A stretch of DNA of 64,000 nt, from contig JAQGMJ010000030.1 of assembly GCA_028292405.1 (NCBI GenBank), forward strand, positions 98,039 to 162,038, written 5' to 3'. Of this stretch, positions 28,434 through 38,300 are shown piece after piece. A model generated the notes under the pieces. The model was not told the origin of the DNA. It was given only the letters and a program-made list of their open reading frames with translations, and ran no database searches. The position numbers and the translations under genes were made by a program. The DNA is from Betaproteobacteria bacterium. GTDB taxonomy: Bacteria; Pseudomonadota; Gammaproteobacteria; Burkholderiales; JAEUOS01. Each line of letters starts with the position of its first letter. The first letter of the stretch is position 1.

Positions 28434-30825
28434 ACCGCGCAAATTCCGCTACATCGGCCGCCACCGCCGCGCGGTCGAGCACCGGCGCTTCGTGGTCGGC
28501 AAAGGACGTTACGCCGCCGACATCCAGTTGCAGGGCCTGCTGCACGTGGCGATCGTCGCCAGCCCGCATGCCCACGCCAAGATCATTTCCATCGACACCG
28601 CCGCCGCACTGGCCATGCCTGGCGTGCACGCGGTGCTGACCGGCGAAGAGCTCAACGTCAACACCGAGGCGATGCTGCCCGGTGTCGACGCGCCGCAGGT
28701 CAAGCGCTATCCGCTAGCGCATGGGGTGGCGCGCTATTCGGGCGAATGGGTAGTCGCCATCGTCGCCGAGTCGCGCGCGCTGGCCGAGGACGCCGCTGAA
28801 CTGGTGGAGGTGGAGTACGAGCCGCTGCCGCATATCGTCGACCCTGAGCAGGCCCTGCAGGCGGATGCGCCGTTGGTGCACGCCGCCAACGGCTCGAACG
28901 TGATTTTTCAGCGGGTTTTCAACTGGGGCGAGGTCGATGCGCATTTCGCCGCCGCGCCACACAAGCTTTCGTATCGCGCGCGCTGGGCACGCAGTTCCAC
29001 CGTGCCGATCGAGACCTTCGCCGTCAGCGCCTGGTCGAACGACGCCACCGGCATTCTCGACGTCTGGGCCTCGATCCAGATGCCGAAGTTTCCCGATCAA
29101 CTCGCCCGCGCCCTGCGCATGCCGGGCAATGCCGTGCGCGTGCATTTCGACGTCGACGTCGGCGGCAGCTACGGCGTCAAGCGTGGCCTCAAGCATGCGG
29201 TGCTGGTGGGCTATCTGGCGCGCAAGACCGGGCGGCCGGTGCGCTTCATCGAAGACCGCCTGGAAAACATGCGCGGCGGCGACATGCAGGGGCCGGACCG
29301 GATTTTCGACGTCACCCTGGCCTTCGACGGCCGGGGCATCATCCGTTCGATGCGCATGCGCGCGGTGGACGACGTCGGCGCCTATGCGGGCCGCTCGCCG
29401 CTGCAACTGGGTAAGCCCGTGGGCGCGATCATCGGGCCGTATCGCATCGCCAGCGTGCAGTACGAAGCCATTTCGGTGATGACCAACAAGACGCCGCAGG
29501 AAGCGGTGCGCGGCTTCGGCCAGGCGCCCACCAACTACGCCATCGAAACCGGTATCGACAAGGTGGCGCGCTACCTGAACATGGACCGCATCGAATTGCG
29601 CCTGCGCAACCTGATCGGCAAGGACGAGTTCCCCTATCTCATCCCCAGCGGCACCACCTACGATTCGGGCGACTACGCCACCGTGCTCGGCAAGGCGCTG
29701 GACGCCGCGCCGCTGGCGGAGATCGAGAAGGAGCGCGACGCCTTGCGCGCGCGCGGCCAGCTGGCGGGCATCGGCATTTCCACCTGCCTGGAACCTTCCG
29801 GCGGCAACTCGGCCTTCGAGCCGCTGTTCAACCCGAAGAACCAGACCACCACGTGGATGGATTCCTGCCTGATCCGCATCGATCTCAATGAATCGATAAC
29901 CGCGCTGATGGGCACCTCCACCTCGGGCCAGGCGCACGAGACCTTGGTCTCCACCGTGGTCGGCGAAGTGCTGGACCGCGAGCCCGACAGCATCCGCGTG
30001 CTGCATGCCGACTCGCTCAATGCCTTGCCCTCGAACAGCCCGGTCGGCAGCCGCATGGCCATCATGCTCGGCGGCGCCGCTGCCGGCGCGGCGAAAAAGC
30101 TGCGCGCCAAGCTGATGCGCATCGCCGCGCACAACCTCGGCCTGCCCGAGTCCGAGTTGGTATATCAGGACGGCAACATCGCCGCGAAAACGGAGCCGGC
30201 CAAGCGCCTCACCTGGGGGCAACTGGTGGAAATCGCCCATCGCAAGATCCACCAGATGCCCAAGGGCGACGAGCCCGGCCTGCAGGAAAAGTTCGTACTG
30301 GAAGTGCCCACCGGAGGCAAGCTGCCGACGGCCGATGGCCGGGTGCAGATGTATCCCTGCCACTCCTTCGAGACGCACCTGGTGCTAGCCAGCCTGGACC
30401 CGCAGACCTGCAAGGTGACGGTCCATCGCTACGTTTGCGGCCACGACTGCGGCGTGATGATCAGCCCGGACGTGGTCCACGGCATGACCTATGGCGGCAT
30501 TGCCCACGGCCTGGGCGCGGCCCTGATGGAAAAGTTCGCTTTTTCCGACGACGGGCAATTGCTCTCCGGCACCTTCATGGATTACCTGCTGCCGAGTTCG
30601 ATGGAAGTGCCGTCCATCAGCATCGTCGACCACTGCACACCTTCGCCTCTCACCGAATTCGGTCAGAAGGGCTCGGGCGAGGCTGGCTATCTGGGCGGCC
30701 CGGCGGCGATCGCCAGCGCGATCAACGATGCGCTTGCGCCGGTCGGCGCCAGCATCGATGCCTTGCCGATGACACCATATGCACTGTGGCATGCGCTTGC
30801 GCGCGCCGAAAAAAATTCAAGCTGA
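28426..30825 (+). CDS. Molybdenum hydroxylase large subunit (CoxL-like, form II)
   Basis: A 799-residue molybdopterin-cytosine-dinucleotide subunit carrying the active site. The N-terminal domain starts FRYIGRHRRAVEHRRFVVGKGRYAAD. The active-site loop is AVRGFGQAP near residue 361, not the AYXCSFR loop of true CO dehydrogenase, so CO oxidation is unlikely. The catalytic Glu (about E752) is in GSGEAGYLGG. Form II enzymes hydroxylate aldehydes, purines or N-heterocycles; the substrate here is unknown. Divergent LysR control and downstream crotonase and Bug genes point to catabolism of an imported carboxylate or heterocycle. Confidence 0.9.
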   Translation: MTEPRKFRYIGRHRRAVEHRRFVVGKGRYAADIQLQGLLHVAIVASPHAHAKIISIDTAAALAMPGVHAVLTGEELNVNTEAMLPGVDAPQVKRYPLAHGVARYSGEWVVAIVAESRALAEDAAELVEVEYEPLPHIVDPEQALQADAPLVHAANGSNVIFQRVFNWGEVDAHFAAAPHKLSYRARWARSSTVPIETFAVSAWSNDATGILDVWASIQMPKFPDQLARALRMPGNAVRVHFDVDVGGSYGVKRGLKHAVLVGYLARKTGRPVRFIEDRLENMRGGDMQGPDRIFDVTLAFDGRGIIRSMRMRAVDDVGAYAGRSPLQLGKPVGAIIGPYRIASVQYEAISVMTNKTPQEAVRGFGQAPTNYAIETGIDKVARYLNMDRIELRLRNLIGKDEFPYLIPSGTTYDSGDYATVLGKALDAAPLAEIEKERDALRARGQLAGIGISTCLEPSGGNSAFEPLFNPKNQTTTWMDSCLIRIDLNESITALMGTSTSGQAHETLVSTVVGEVLDREPDSIRVLHADSLNALPSNSPVGSRMAIMLGGAAAGAAKKLRAKLMRIAAHNLGLPESELVYQDGNIAAKTEPAKRLTWGQLVEIAHRKIHQMPKGDEPGLQEKFVLEVPTGGKLPTADGRVQMYPCHSFETHLVLASLDPQTCKVTVHRYVCGHDCGVMISPDVVHGMTYGGIAHGLGAALMEKFAFSDDGQLLSGTFMDYLLPSSMEVPSISIVDHCTPSPLTEFGQKGSGEAGYLGGPAAIASAINDALAPVGASIDALPMTPYALWHALARAEKNSS

Positions 30826-30877
30826 ATCATTCAAACCAATAATCCCTTACTTCAACCACATTGCGGAAAGACCAATC

Positions 30878-31609
30878 ATGAGCAAACAACTGCTGGTAGA
30901 ACAAGACGGCCGCATCCTGCGCGTCACCTTCAATCGCCCCGAAGACAACGGCATTTCGGACGCCATGGCCAACGAGTTTGTCGATGCCCTGGGCAGCGCC
31001 CACCATACCTCCGACCTGGTGCTGGTGAAGAGCATCGGCCCGGACTATTGCACCGGCCGCGTACGCGACCCCGGCTCACCGCCGCCCGCCACCGAAGCCT
31101 ATGCCCGCCGCCCCGAGTACGACGGCATTTTCAACAGCTACAAGGCGATCCGCAATTCGCTGGTGCCGATCGTCACCGCCATCGAAGGCCGCGCGATGGG
31201 CTTCGGCGCCGCCATCGCCGCGCTGTGCGACATCTCTTTCGCCAGCGATACCGCCACTTTCAATATTCCGGAAATCGGCCACAACGTGATGCCGACCATG
31301 GTGATGTCGGCCTTATACGACCGCGTCAACCGCAATGCGCTGATGTGGCTGGCCTATTCCACCGAGTTCATCGACGCGCAGCGCGCGCTGCTCTACGGCA
31401 TGGTGAGTAACGTGGTGCCGGCGGCCAAGCTCGACGAAGAGACCGAAGCCTTTTGCAAGGTGTTGCTGAGCCGTCCGCGTCCAGCCATCCTGGGTCTCAA
31501 GGAATACCTGCATGTGGCCCCGCGCATGGATGAACTGGGCGCCATCGACTACGCGCGCAGCATTCACTCGATGGTCAATACTGCCGCCGAGATGAAGCGC
31601 AAGCACTGA
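30878..31609 (+). CDS. Crotonase-superfamily protein
   Basis: A 243-residue enoyl-CoA hydratase/isomerase-fold protein. The oxyanion-hole region AIEGRAMGFGAAIAALCDI and the Glu in FNIPEIGHNVMP are present. By hand alignment the second catalytic Glu of classical hydratases (the MEM of rat enzyme) is replaced by Trp (LMWLAY), so it may be an isomerase, hydrolase or lyase rather than a hydratase. The ATG at 30878 has a GGAAAG ribosome site. It lies 52 bases after the hydroxylase large subunit and probably belongs to that operon. Confidence 0.85.
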   Translation: MSKQLLVEQDGRILRVTFNRPEDNGISDAMANEFVDALGSAHHTSDLVLVKSIGPDYCTGRVRDPGSPPPATEAYARRPEYDGIFNSYKAIRNSLVPIVTAIEGRAMGFGAAIAALCDISFASDTATFNIPEIGHNVMPTMVMSALYDRVNRNALMWLAYSTEFIDAQRALLYGMVSNVVPAAKLDEETEAFCKVLLSRPRPAILGLKEYLHVAPRMDELGAIDYARSIHSMVNTAAEMKRKH

Positions 31610-31670
31610 TCCAGCCTCACCAGCGCGGACCTTCGCGCCATATCAAATACAACCTCAACCGGAGACAAAC

Positions 31671-32663
31671 ATGGGACCAGGGCACTGGAAGCGCAGGGAC
31701 TTCCTGCAGGCGACGGGCGCGGTGCTCGGCGCCGCCACGCTGGACGCCTACGGGCAGGCTGCCTCCACCGGCAAGGTGATCAAGATGATCATCGGCTTTC
31801 CGCCGGGACAGGCGACGGACACGGTAGCCCGCCTGCTGGCGGAACGAATGCAGGCCGCCACCGGCAATGCCTATGTGGTCGACAACCGGCCGGGGCAGGG
31901 CGGCAGCCTGGCGCTGGGCATCACTGCCAAGTCGGCGCCGGACGGCAACACCATGATGCTGGTGCACATGTCGGCGATGGCGACCAATCCGCATCTCTAC
32001 AAAAGCGTGCCTTACGACGCGCTGAAAGACTTCGAGGCTGTCGGCCTGGTCGGCGACCTGCCGTTCGTGATGGTGGTCAATGCCTCGCTGCCGGTGCAAA
32101 ACGTCGCCGAGCTGGTGGCCTATGCCAAGGCGCATCCGAATACGCTGACCAACTCCTCCTCCGGCAACGGCACGGTCTCGCACCTGGCGATGGAGGAGTT
32201 CAAGCGCCAGGCCGGCATCAGCGTCGCGCACGTGCCCTACAAGGGCAGTGCCCAGGGCATCACCGACGTCATCGCCGGCAACGTCTCGATGGCGCTGGAA
32301 AGCGCGCCCGCCGTGCAGCCCTTCGTGCAGTCGGGCAAGCTGCGCGCGCTCGCCGCCGGCACCACCAAGCGCCTGGCGTGGATACCCAATGTGCCGACGC
32401 TGGCCGAACTCGGCTACAACGGCATCAACGCAGTCACCTGGCTGATGTTGATCTATCCGGCAGGCACGCCCAAGGCCCTGGTCGAAAACCATTTCGAAGT
32501 GATCAACAAGATCGTCGCCAACCCGGAGGTACAGCAGCGCTTCGCCACGCTGGGCGTGCTGCCGCGCAGCAGCAAGAGCCCGGAGGAGGCCGACGCCTAT
32601 ATCCGTTCCGAGTTCGCCGCCTGGGGCGCGGTGGTCAAGCGCAGCGGTACGGTACTGGAGTAA
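31671..32663 (+). CDS. Bug-family binding protein with Tat-type signal
   Basis: A 330-residue TctC-family protein. The N-terminus has a twin-arginine motif, KRRDFLQATG, followed by a mild hydrophobic stretch, so export in folded form by Tat is likely; most paralogues here carry Sec signals. The core IIGFPPGQATDTVARLLAE, DNRPGQGGSLALG and PYKGSAQGITDVIAGNV are standard. A GGAGACA ribosome site precedes the ATG. Position behind the hydroxylase operon suggests uptake or sensing of its substrate. Confidence 0.88.
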   Translation: MGPGHWKRRDFLQATGAVLGAATLDAYGQAASTGKVIKMIIGFPPGQATDTVARLLAERMQAATGNAYVVDNRPGQGGSLALGITAKSAPDGNTMMLVHMSAMATNPHLYKSVPYDALKDFEAVGLVGDLPFVMVVNASLPVQNVAELVAYAKAHPNTLTNSSSGNGTVSHLAMEEFKRQAGISVAHVPYKGSAQGITDVIAGNVSMALESAPAVQPFVQSGKLRALAAGTTKRLAWIPNVPTLAELGYNGINAVTWLMLIYPAGTPKALVENHFEVINKIVANPEVQQRFATLGVLPRSSKSPEEADAYIRSEFAAWGAVVKRSGTVLE

Positions 32664-32666
32664 GCG

Positions 32667-33635
32667 ATGCGCTTGCTGAAGATGGCAGCTGTCGTGCTGC
32701 TCGCGCTTGGGTTTGGTTGCGCGCAGGCTCAAGGTACCTGGCCGTCGCGGCCGGTACGCATCCTGGTGCCTTACCCGCCGGGCGGCTCCACCGACATCCT
32801 GAGCCGCCTGGTCGGCCAGACCCTGGGCGAAGCCATCGGCCAGCCGGTAGTGGTGGAAAACCGCGGTGGCGCCAACGGCACCATCGCCGGCAGCTACTTT
32901 GCCAAAGCGGCGGCGGACGACCATTCGTTCCTCGTCGTCTCCCTGCCGATGATGGCGATCAACCAATACCTCTATGCCAAGCCCGGCTACGACCCCGATG
33001 CCGATTTCGTTCCCATCGGCCTGATGGCGCAAACGCCGAACGTGATGGTGGTCGCCCCCGCCTTGCCCGTGCGCACCATGCGCGAGCTGGTGGACTATGG
33101 CAAAGCCAATCCCGGCAAGCTCTCCTATTCCAGTTCCGGTGTCGGCAGCGCGGGGCATTTGCTCAACGAGCTGTTCAAGTCGACTGTCGGCATCGAGTTG
33201 CTGCACGCGCCGTACCGCGGCAACGGCCCGGCGATGCAGGCGCTGCTCTCCGGCGACGTGCAGTTCACCACCGACAACCTGCCGCAACTCCTGCCGCAAA
33301 TCCGCGCAGGAAAATTGCGCCCGATCGGCGTCTCCTCAGCCAGGCGCTGGTTCCAGTTGCCGGAGGTGCCGACCTTCGCCGAGTCCGGCTTCACAGGCAT
33401 GACCACCAGCGCCTGGTTCGGACTGGTGGCGCAGGCGAGGGCGCCGCGCGAGGTGGTGACGCGCATGAACCGCGAACTGGCGAGCCTGTTGAAGAAGCCG
33501 GACTTCGTCGCCAAGCTGGCCGAATTCAGCTTCGAGCCGATGCCCGGCACGCCCGACGACATGAGCGCGGCGGCCAGGCGCGAACGCGGCATCTGGAAAA
33601 GGGTCGTCGAGGTGTCGGGCGCGAAAGGGGAGTAG
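32667..33635 (+). CDS. Bug-family periplasmic binding protein (TctC type)
   Basis: A 322-residue TctC-family protein with a Sec signal ending near GCAQAQ, then WPSRPVRILVPYPPGGSTDIL and APYRGNGPAMQALLSGDV. It begins three bases after the stop of the preceding Bug gene, so two binding proteins are made from one message. The pair is divergent in sequence and not a recent duplication. No membrane subunits follow. It is the last gene of the run. Confidence 0.9.
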   Translation: MRLLKMAAVVLLALGFGCAQAQGTWPSRPVRILVPYPPGGSTDILSRLVGQTLGEAIGQPVVVENRGGANGTIAGSYFAKAAADDHSFLVVSLPMMAINQYLYAKPGYDPDADFVPIGLMAQTPNVMVVAPALPVRTMRELVDYGKANPGKLSYSSSGVGSAGHLLNELFKSTVGIELLHAPYRGNGPAMQALLSGDVQFTTDNLPQLLPQIRAGKLRPIGVSSARRWFQLPEVPTFAESGFTGMTTSAWFGLVAQARAPREVVTRMNRELASLLKKPDFVAKLAEFSFEPMPGTPDDMSAAARRERGIWKRVVEVSGAKGE

Positions 33636-34146
33636 CGTCATGCAGGCCTTTCACGGACGGCCGGCAATCGTCGCCTGCGCTGCAGCGACGAAGTCCGCTG
33701 TTTGTTGCATGGGGCAGCGATTGCGCTGCGATGCACAAAGTATGGCTTGAATGTAGGCTCGATCCCGGGCGGCATCCTGTCTGGCCGGTGTCGCAACAGG
33801 GCGACACGCGTGGAATCACTCGCTTCAATGGCAGATAAGGTTTATAAATCAACGAGTTTTGACGCCAGCCCAAGCTACCGGCGGCATGGACAGGACCTGA
33901 ATTCTGGACAGTCCCGAGATATACCCGAATGATTCGAAGGAAAGGGACCTGACCGGTCCCTTTTTGATTGGCGCGCTGCGATGCGGTATTTCGGAAAAGT
34001 GAGTGATGTGTGGGTGAAAAAGCCCTTGATTCCGCCTACATTTGCCCGCCCCGCCAATGAAGGCGGACGCAGCCGGTCCGGGCCGCGATAACGATCGCAT
34101 CCGGGCCGCCGCCGCTTCATCATTTCCCGTCAGTCAGAGGTCAGGC
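33636..34146. other. Non-coding stretch of about 510 bases
   Basis: No convincing gene on either strand. It holds a terminator-like hairpin in its second half and a GTCAGAGGTCAGGC stretch just before the methyltransferase ATG that offers only a weak ribosome site. No RNA gene was recognised. Confidence 0.6.
33941..33965. terminator. Intrinsic terminator-like hairpin
   Basis: AAAGGGACC-TGACC-GGTCCCTTT is a perfect 9-bp stem ending in five T on the plus strand and three on the minus strand. It stands about 300 bases beyond the last Bug gene, so it may end that transcript or a small RNA starting in the gap. Confidence 0.7.
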
Positions 34147-34950
34147 ATGCAGGTCGCGAGCAACATCAAGCAGATCCACCAGCGTATGTGGACGATTGGG
34201 GATTTTTCCAAAATCGCGCCGGCGTATGTCATCGTCAGTGAAAATCTCTGCGAAGCCGCCGGCTTGCGGGCCGGCCAGCGCGTGCTCGATGTCGCCACCG
34301 GCAGCGGCAATACCGCGATCGCCGCCGCGCGGCGCTGGTGCGAGGTGACCGGCGTCGACTTCGTTCCCGCGCTGCTGGAAAAGGCGGCCGAACGTGCCGC
34401 CAGTGAAGGCCTGGAAATCGACTTTCGCGTCGCCGACGCCGAGCAGCTGCCGTTCGTCGACGGGAGTTTCGATATCGTCCTGTCGACCTTCGGTTCGATG
34501 TTCGCCATCGACCAGGAAAAGGCTGCCGCCGAACTGCTGCGCGTGTGCAAGCCCGGCGGCCGGGTGTGCATGGCCAACTGGGTGCCCGAAGGCTTCATGT
34601 CCGACGTATATCAGCAGATCTCCGCCTACGCACCGCCGCCGCCCGGCGTGCGTCCGCCGCTGCTGTGGGGTACCGAATTCGCGCTGCGCCAGCTGTTCGG
34701 CGACGGCATTGCCGATTTGCGCATCCGCCGCCGCAGCGTTGCCATGCGCTACCTCTCGCCGGAGCACTGGCTGGAGCAGATGCGTGCCTATTCAGGCCCG
34801 ATGGCGCTGTTTTTCAGCGTGCTTCCCGAGGGCCAGCAGCGCAGCCTGGCGCGCGACCTGCTCGACCTGGCGCACAAGCACAACATCTCCGGCGACGACA
34901 GCTTTTACGCGCCGGCCGAATACCTTGAAGTGGTGGCGCTGCGGTGCTGA
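34147..34950 (+). CDS. Class I SAM-dependent methyltransferase
   Basis: A 267-residue methyltransferase of the UbiE/Methyltransf_11 type. Motif I is VLDVATGSGNTAIAAA (near residue 48), an acidic residue follows in VTGVDFV, and the motif III/IV region LPFVDGSFDIVLSTFGSMF is clear. The substrate is unknown. I used the ATG at 34147; the longer in-frame extension has no family match. It is isolated between two gene-poor stretches, so it may be monocistronic. Confidence 0.88.
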   Translation: MQVASNIKQIHQRMWTIGDFSKIAPAYVIVSENLCEAAGLRAGQRVLDVATGSGNTAIAAARRWCEVTGVDFVPALLEKAAERAASEGLEIDFRVADAEQLPFVDGSFDIVLSTFGSMFAIDQEKAAAELLRVCKPGGRVCMANWVPEGFMSDVYQQISAYAPPPPGVRPPLLWGTEFALRQLFGDGIADLRIRRRSVAMRYLSPEHWLEQMRAYSGPMALFFSVLPEGQQRSLARDLLDLAHKHNISGDDSFYAPAEYLEVVALRC

Positions 34951-35345
34951 GGCACTGAGCGCGAGCGTTGCAGATAGCTATCCGGCAAAGCCGCGCCAGA
35001 CCGGTAAAGCCGGCAGCGAAGGTCCGCCGGATCGCCTCGTTGTACCCGTACGCCATTGGCAGGGAGGCGTACGGACGAAAAGCCAATGCCGGTACAATAC
35101 GCGGTTGACCGGATCGCCAAAGAACAAGATTCGAACCGGTCGAAGGAGACGCGCCAGGCGCGTGAACCAGACCGAAAAAAGCATTGGGCCGCGTTTACGC
35201 ATTCCATGCATCCGTCATCTTTCCGCGTGCGTACCTTGCGCGGAAGCTGTAAAAGTCCCGGCCCAAAACTTGAACAACAGGTCGACGCGGATGCTGTTGC
35301 GAAACGGCCCGCTCGTTTCACCGGGATGTTCGTATTAGGCGCAAG
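34951..35345. other. Non-coding stretch of about 395 bases
   Basis: No coding sequence supported. It contains nested inverted repeats near its start (listed separately), a -10-like TACAAT at 35093, and what is probably a long leader for the large regulator gene. Confidence 0.55.
35046..35088. promoter_or_regulatory. Nested inverted repeats, possible pseudoknot
   Basis: CCGTACGCC and GGCGTACGG form a perfect 9-bp stem with an 11-base loop. The loop sequence ATTGGC is complementary to GCCAAT a few bases 3' of the stem, as in an H-type pseudoknot. It may be a structured leader or a protein-binding DNA site. Confidence 0.4.
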
Positions 35346-38300
35346 ATGAAAAAAAGACTAGCAAAGCTAAGCAAGCCAAGGATCCGCGGTGCGGTACCGC
35401 GCAGCCGCCTGTTTGACCTTCTCGACGAGCATCGGGCGCGTCCGGCCGTCTGGATTGCCGGCCCCCCCGGCGCCGGAAAAACCGTCCTGCTGTCGACTTA
35501 CCTGGAGGCGCGCAAGTTGCCCACCGTGTGGTTTGAAGTCGATAGCGGCGAGTCCGACCCCGCGGCGTTCTTTTATTACCTGGGGCTGGCACTGGAAAGC
35601 GAGGGAGACCAGAAGCAGGACGGGCTGCCCTTGTTGACGCCGGAATACCTGAGCGACCTGCCCGGATTCGCCCGGCGTTTTTTTCGCACCTTCTTCGAGC
35701 GCATGCCGGCGCCGGCCGCGCTGGTGCTGGACAACTACCAGGAGGTGTTCGCCAACTCGATCTTCCATACCCTGATCGAGCGCATGCTCGCCGAAATCCC
35801 GGAAGGCATCAATGTATTCATCCTCAGCCGCACCGGGCCGCCCGAGGAATGTTCGCGCCTGCTGGTGAGCGGCGCGATCGCGCAAATCGGCTTCGATGAA
35901 CTGCGCCTGACGCTGGAAGAAACCGCCGAGATCGCCGGGCGCTGCCTGGCGTCCGATGCCCAGAGACTGGGCGCCCTGCATGCGCAGGCCGACGGCTGGG
36001 CGGCGGGCACCGTGCTGATGGCCGAACGCCTGCAGCACACCGGCGCGCTCAACGTGATTTCGCACCCGGGCGGAATGGATACCGTGTTCGGCTATTTCGC
36101 CGGCCAGGTGTTCAAGGACCTGCCGCAGATCGCCCGTTCGGTGTTGATGCGCACCGCCTTCCTGTCGCACATGAGCGCCCCTGTCGCCGCCCGCATCAGC
36201 AACGAGCCGCACGCCGGCAGCGTGCTGGAAGACATGTTCAAGCGCCACATGTTCACCGACCGCCGCGGCGGCGACGAGCCCGTGTATCACTATCACGCGC
36301 TGTTCAGCGCCTTCCTGCGCGAAGAGGCGCGCCTGGCCCTGCCCGCCGACGAACTGAAGCGGCTGATCGGCGACACGGCCGACCTGCTGGCTGCCGACGG
36401 CGCCATCGAGCAGGCGATCGCGCTGTACCTGCAGGTCGAGTCGTGGGACAAGGCGCGCGCGGCAATTTTGCAGTCGGCCTCCTCATTGGTGGCGCAGGGG
36501 CGGCGCGAAACCGTGAAGGACTGGATTCTTGCCCTGCCGGTGTCCATCCTGCTGGGAGAATCCTGGCTGAAGTTCTGGCTTGGCATGTGTTACGCGGCCA
36601 CGGTGCCGACACGGGCGCGCGGGATTTTCGAAGATGCCTATGAGAGTTTCGTGGCGCGCGGCGATGCCCTCGGCCAGATGGCGGCGGCCGCCGCCATCAT
36701 CGAAACCCACATGCTCGAATACGAGTTCGCCTCGCTCAAAAAATGGGTATCCGCGCTGGAAGCGCTGCTGCAGGGCGAGCCGCGCTTTCCCTCCAGCGAG
36801 ATGGCCTTGCGCGTCTATTGCGCCTGCCTGCTCGGCACCTTCTATGAGCAGCCCGGGCATCCGCTGCTGGCGCTTTCGGTACGGCAGATCGACCGGCTGC
36901 TGGCCGAAAACATCGAGGTCAACCGCAAGGTCATGGCCGGCGCGGCCTTGCTGCCCTATTGCGCGTGGAAGGGCGACATCGAACTGGCGGCGCGCACCAT
37001 CGGCCGCATCGAGCCGCTGATCCACGATCCGGCGGTGCTGCCGCTGAGCCGCCACTGGTGGCGCGTGCGCCAGAGCACCTTCTACATCTGGAGCATGCAG
37101 TACGACAAGATGGAAAGCGGGCTGGAGGAGGCGCGGCAGATCGCAGCCGCGCATAACTGGCGTTCCGGCGCCGGCTTCGAATGCATGCTCTCCGGTTTCC
37201 TGGCGGCCTTCCGGCATGACGCCGAAGCCGGGCGCGTCACCGCGCAGCGCTTCGAGATGCTGCGCAGCCCGGGCAAGCCGGGCGACGACTTGTTCGGCAA
37301 CATGATCCATGCATCCTGCGCGGTGGCTACGGGCGACCATGTGCAGGCGCTGGCTGCGCAAGACGCTGCCATGGCCGGCATCGAGCGCATGTGGTTCCCC
37401 TCCAAATACGTCGCGGTCAGCAACCACGTGCAGATGCTGCTGCAGGCAGGCGACCTGGCGCGCGCCCGGTCCAGCCTCGAATATGTGCAGGGCATGGTCC
37501 GTGGCATCGGCCTGGACTGCTGCGAAATGGAAGTCAGGTTCCTCGAGGCAGGCGTGGCATGGGCAGGCGGCGAACTCGAACGCTGCAATGCCGCCCTGGA
37601 AGACTGCCTGACTTTTTTCCGGCGGCACAATTTCTTCGGCTACACCTTCCGCTGGATGCCCGAGATGGTCGGCCATCTGCTCTCGCAGGCGCTGCAGGCC
37701 GGCATCGCCACCGATTACGTGTGCTCGGTGATCAGGAGCAGCCAGTTGCCGCCGCCGGCGCTGGAGGTGGAGGCCTGGCCCTGGCCGGTGAAGATCTATA
37801 CGTTGGGGCATTTCAGGGTGGTGATCGACGGCGAACCCCTGACCTTCAACGGCAAGGCGCAAAAAAAGCCGCTCGAACTGCTCAAGGCGCTGGTGGCGCT
37901 GGGCGGGCGCGACGTCGACTTCCCGATGCTGGTCGAGTTGCTCTGGCCGGACGCGGAAGACGCGCGCAAGTCGGGCGAGATGACCCTGTCGCGCCTGCGC
38001 AAGCTGCTGGGCCGCGCGGACACGGTGCTGATCGCCGACGGCAAGCTGGCCCTCAACCCCGCCCTGGTCTGGCTGGACGCCGACGCCTTCGAAAGTCTTT
38101 TGCGCCCGGCAGTGGCAAGCGATGCCGCCGCATTGGCCCAGCCGGATTTCCAGCGGGAGATGCGCTCCACCGCCGCCCTGGCCCTGTACAAGGGGCACTT
38201 TCTTTGTCATGAGCCGCAAACACCCTGGGCGCAGCCAATGACGGACCGCCTGCGCGCGAAATACCTGCGCCAGGTGCTCGACGCCGGGCGCGGCTGGGAA

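Noticed and set aside
28426..30825. True CO dehydrogenase large subunit
   Set aside because: The AYXCSFR active-site loop is absent; the loop is AVRGFGQ as in form II-like oxidases.
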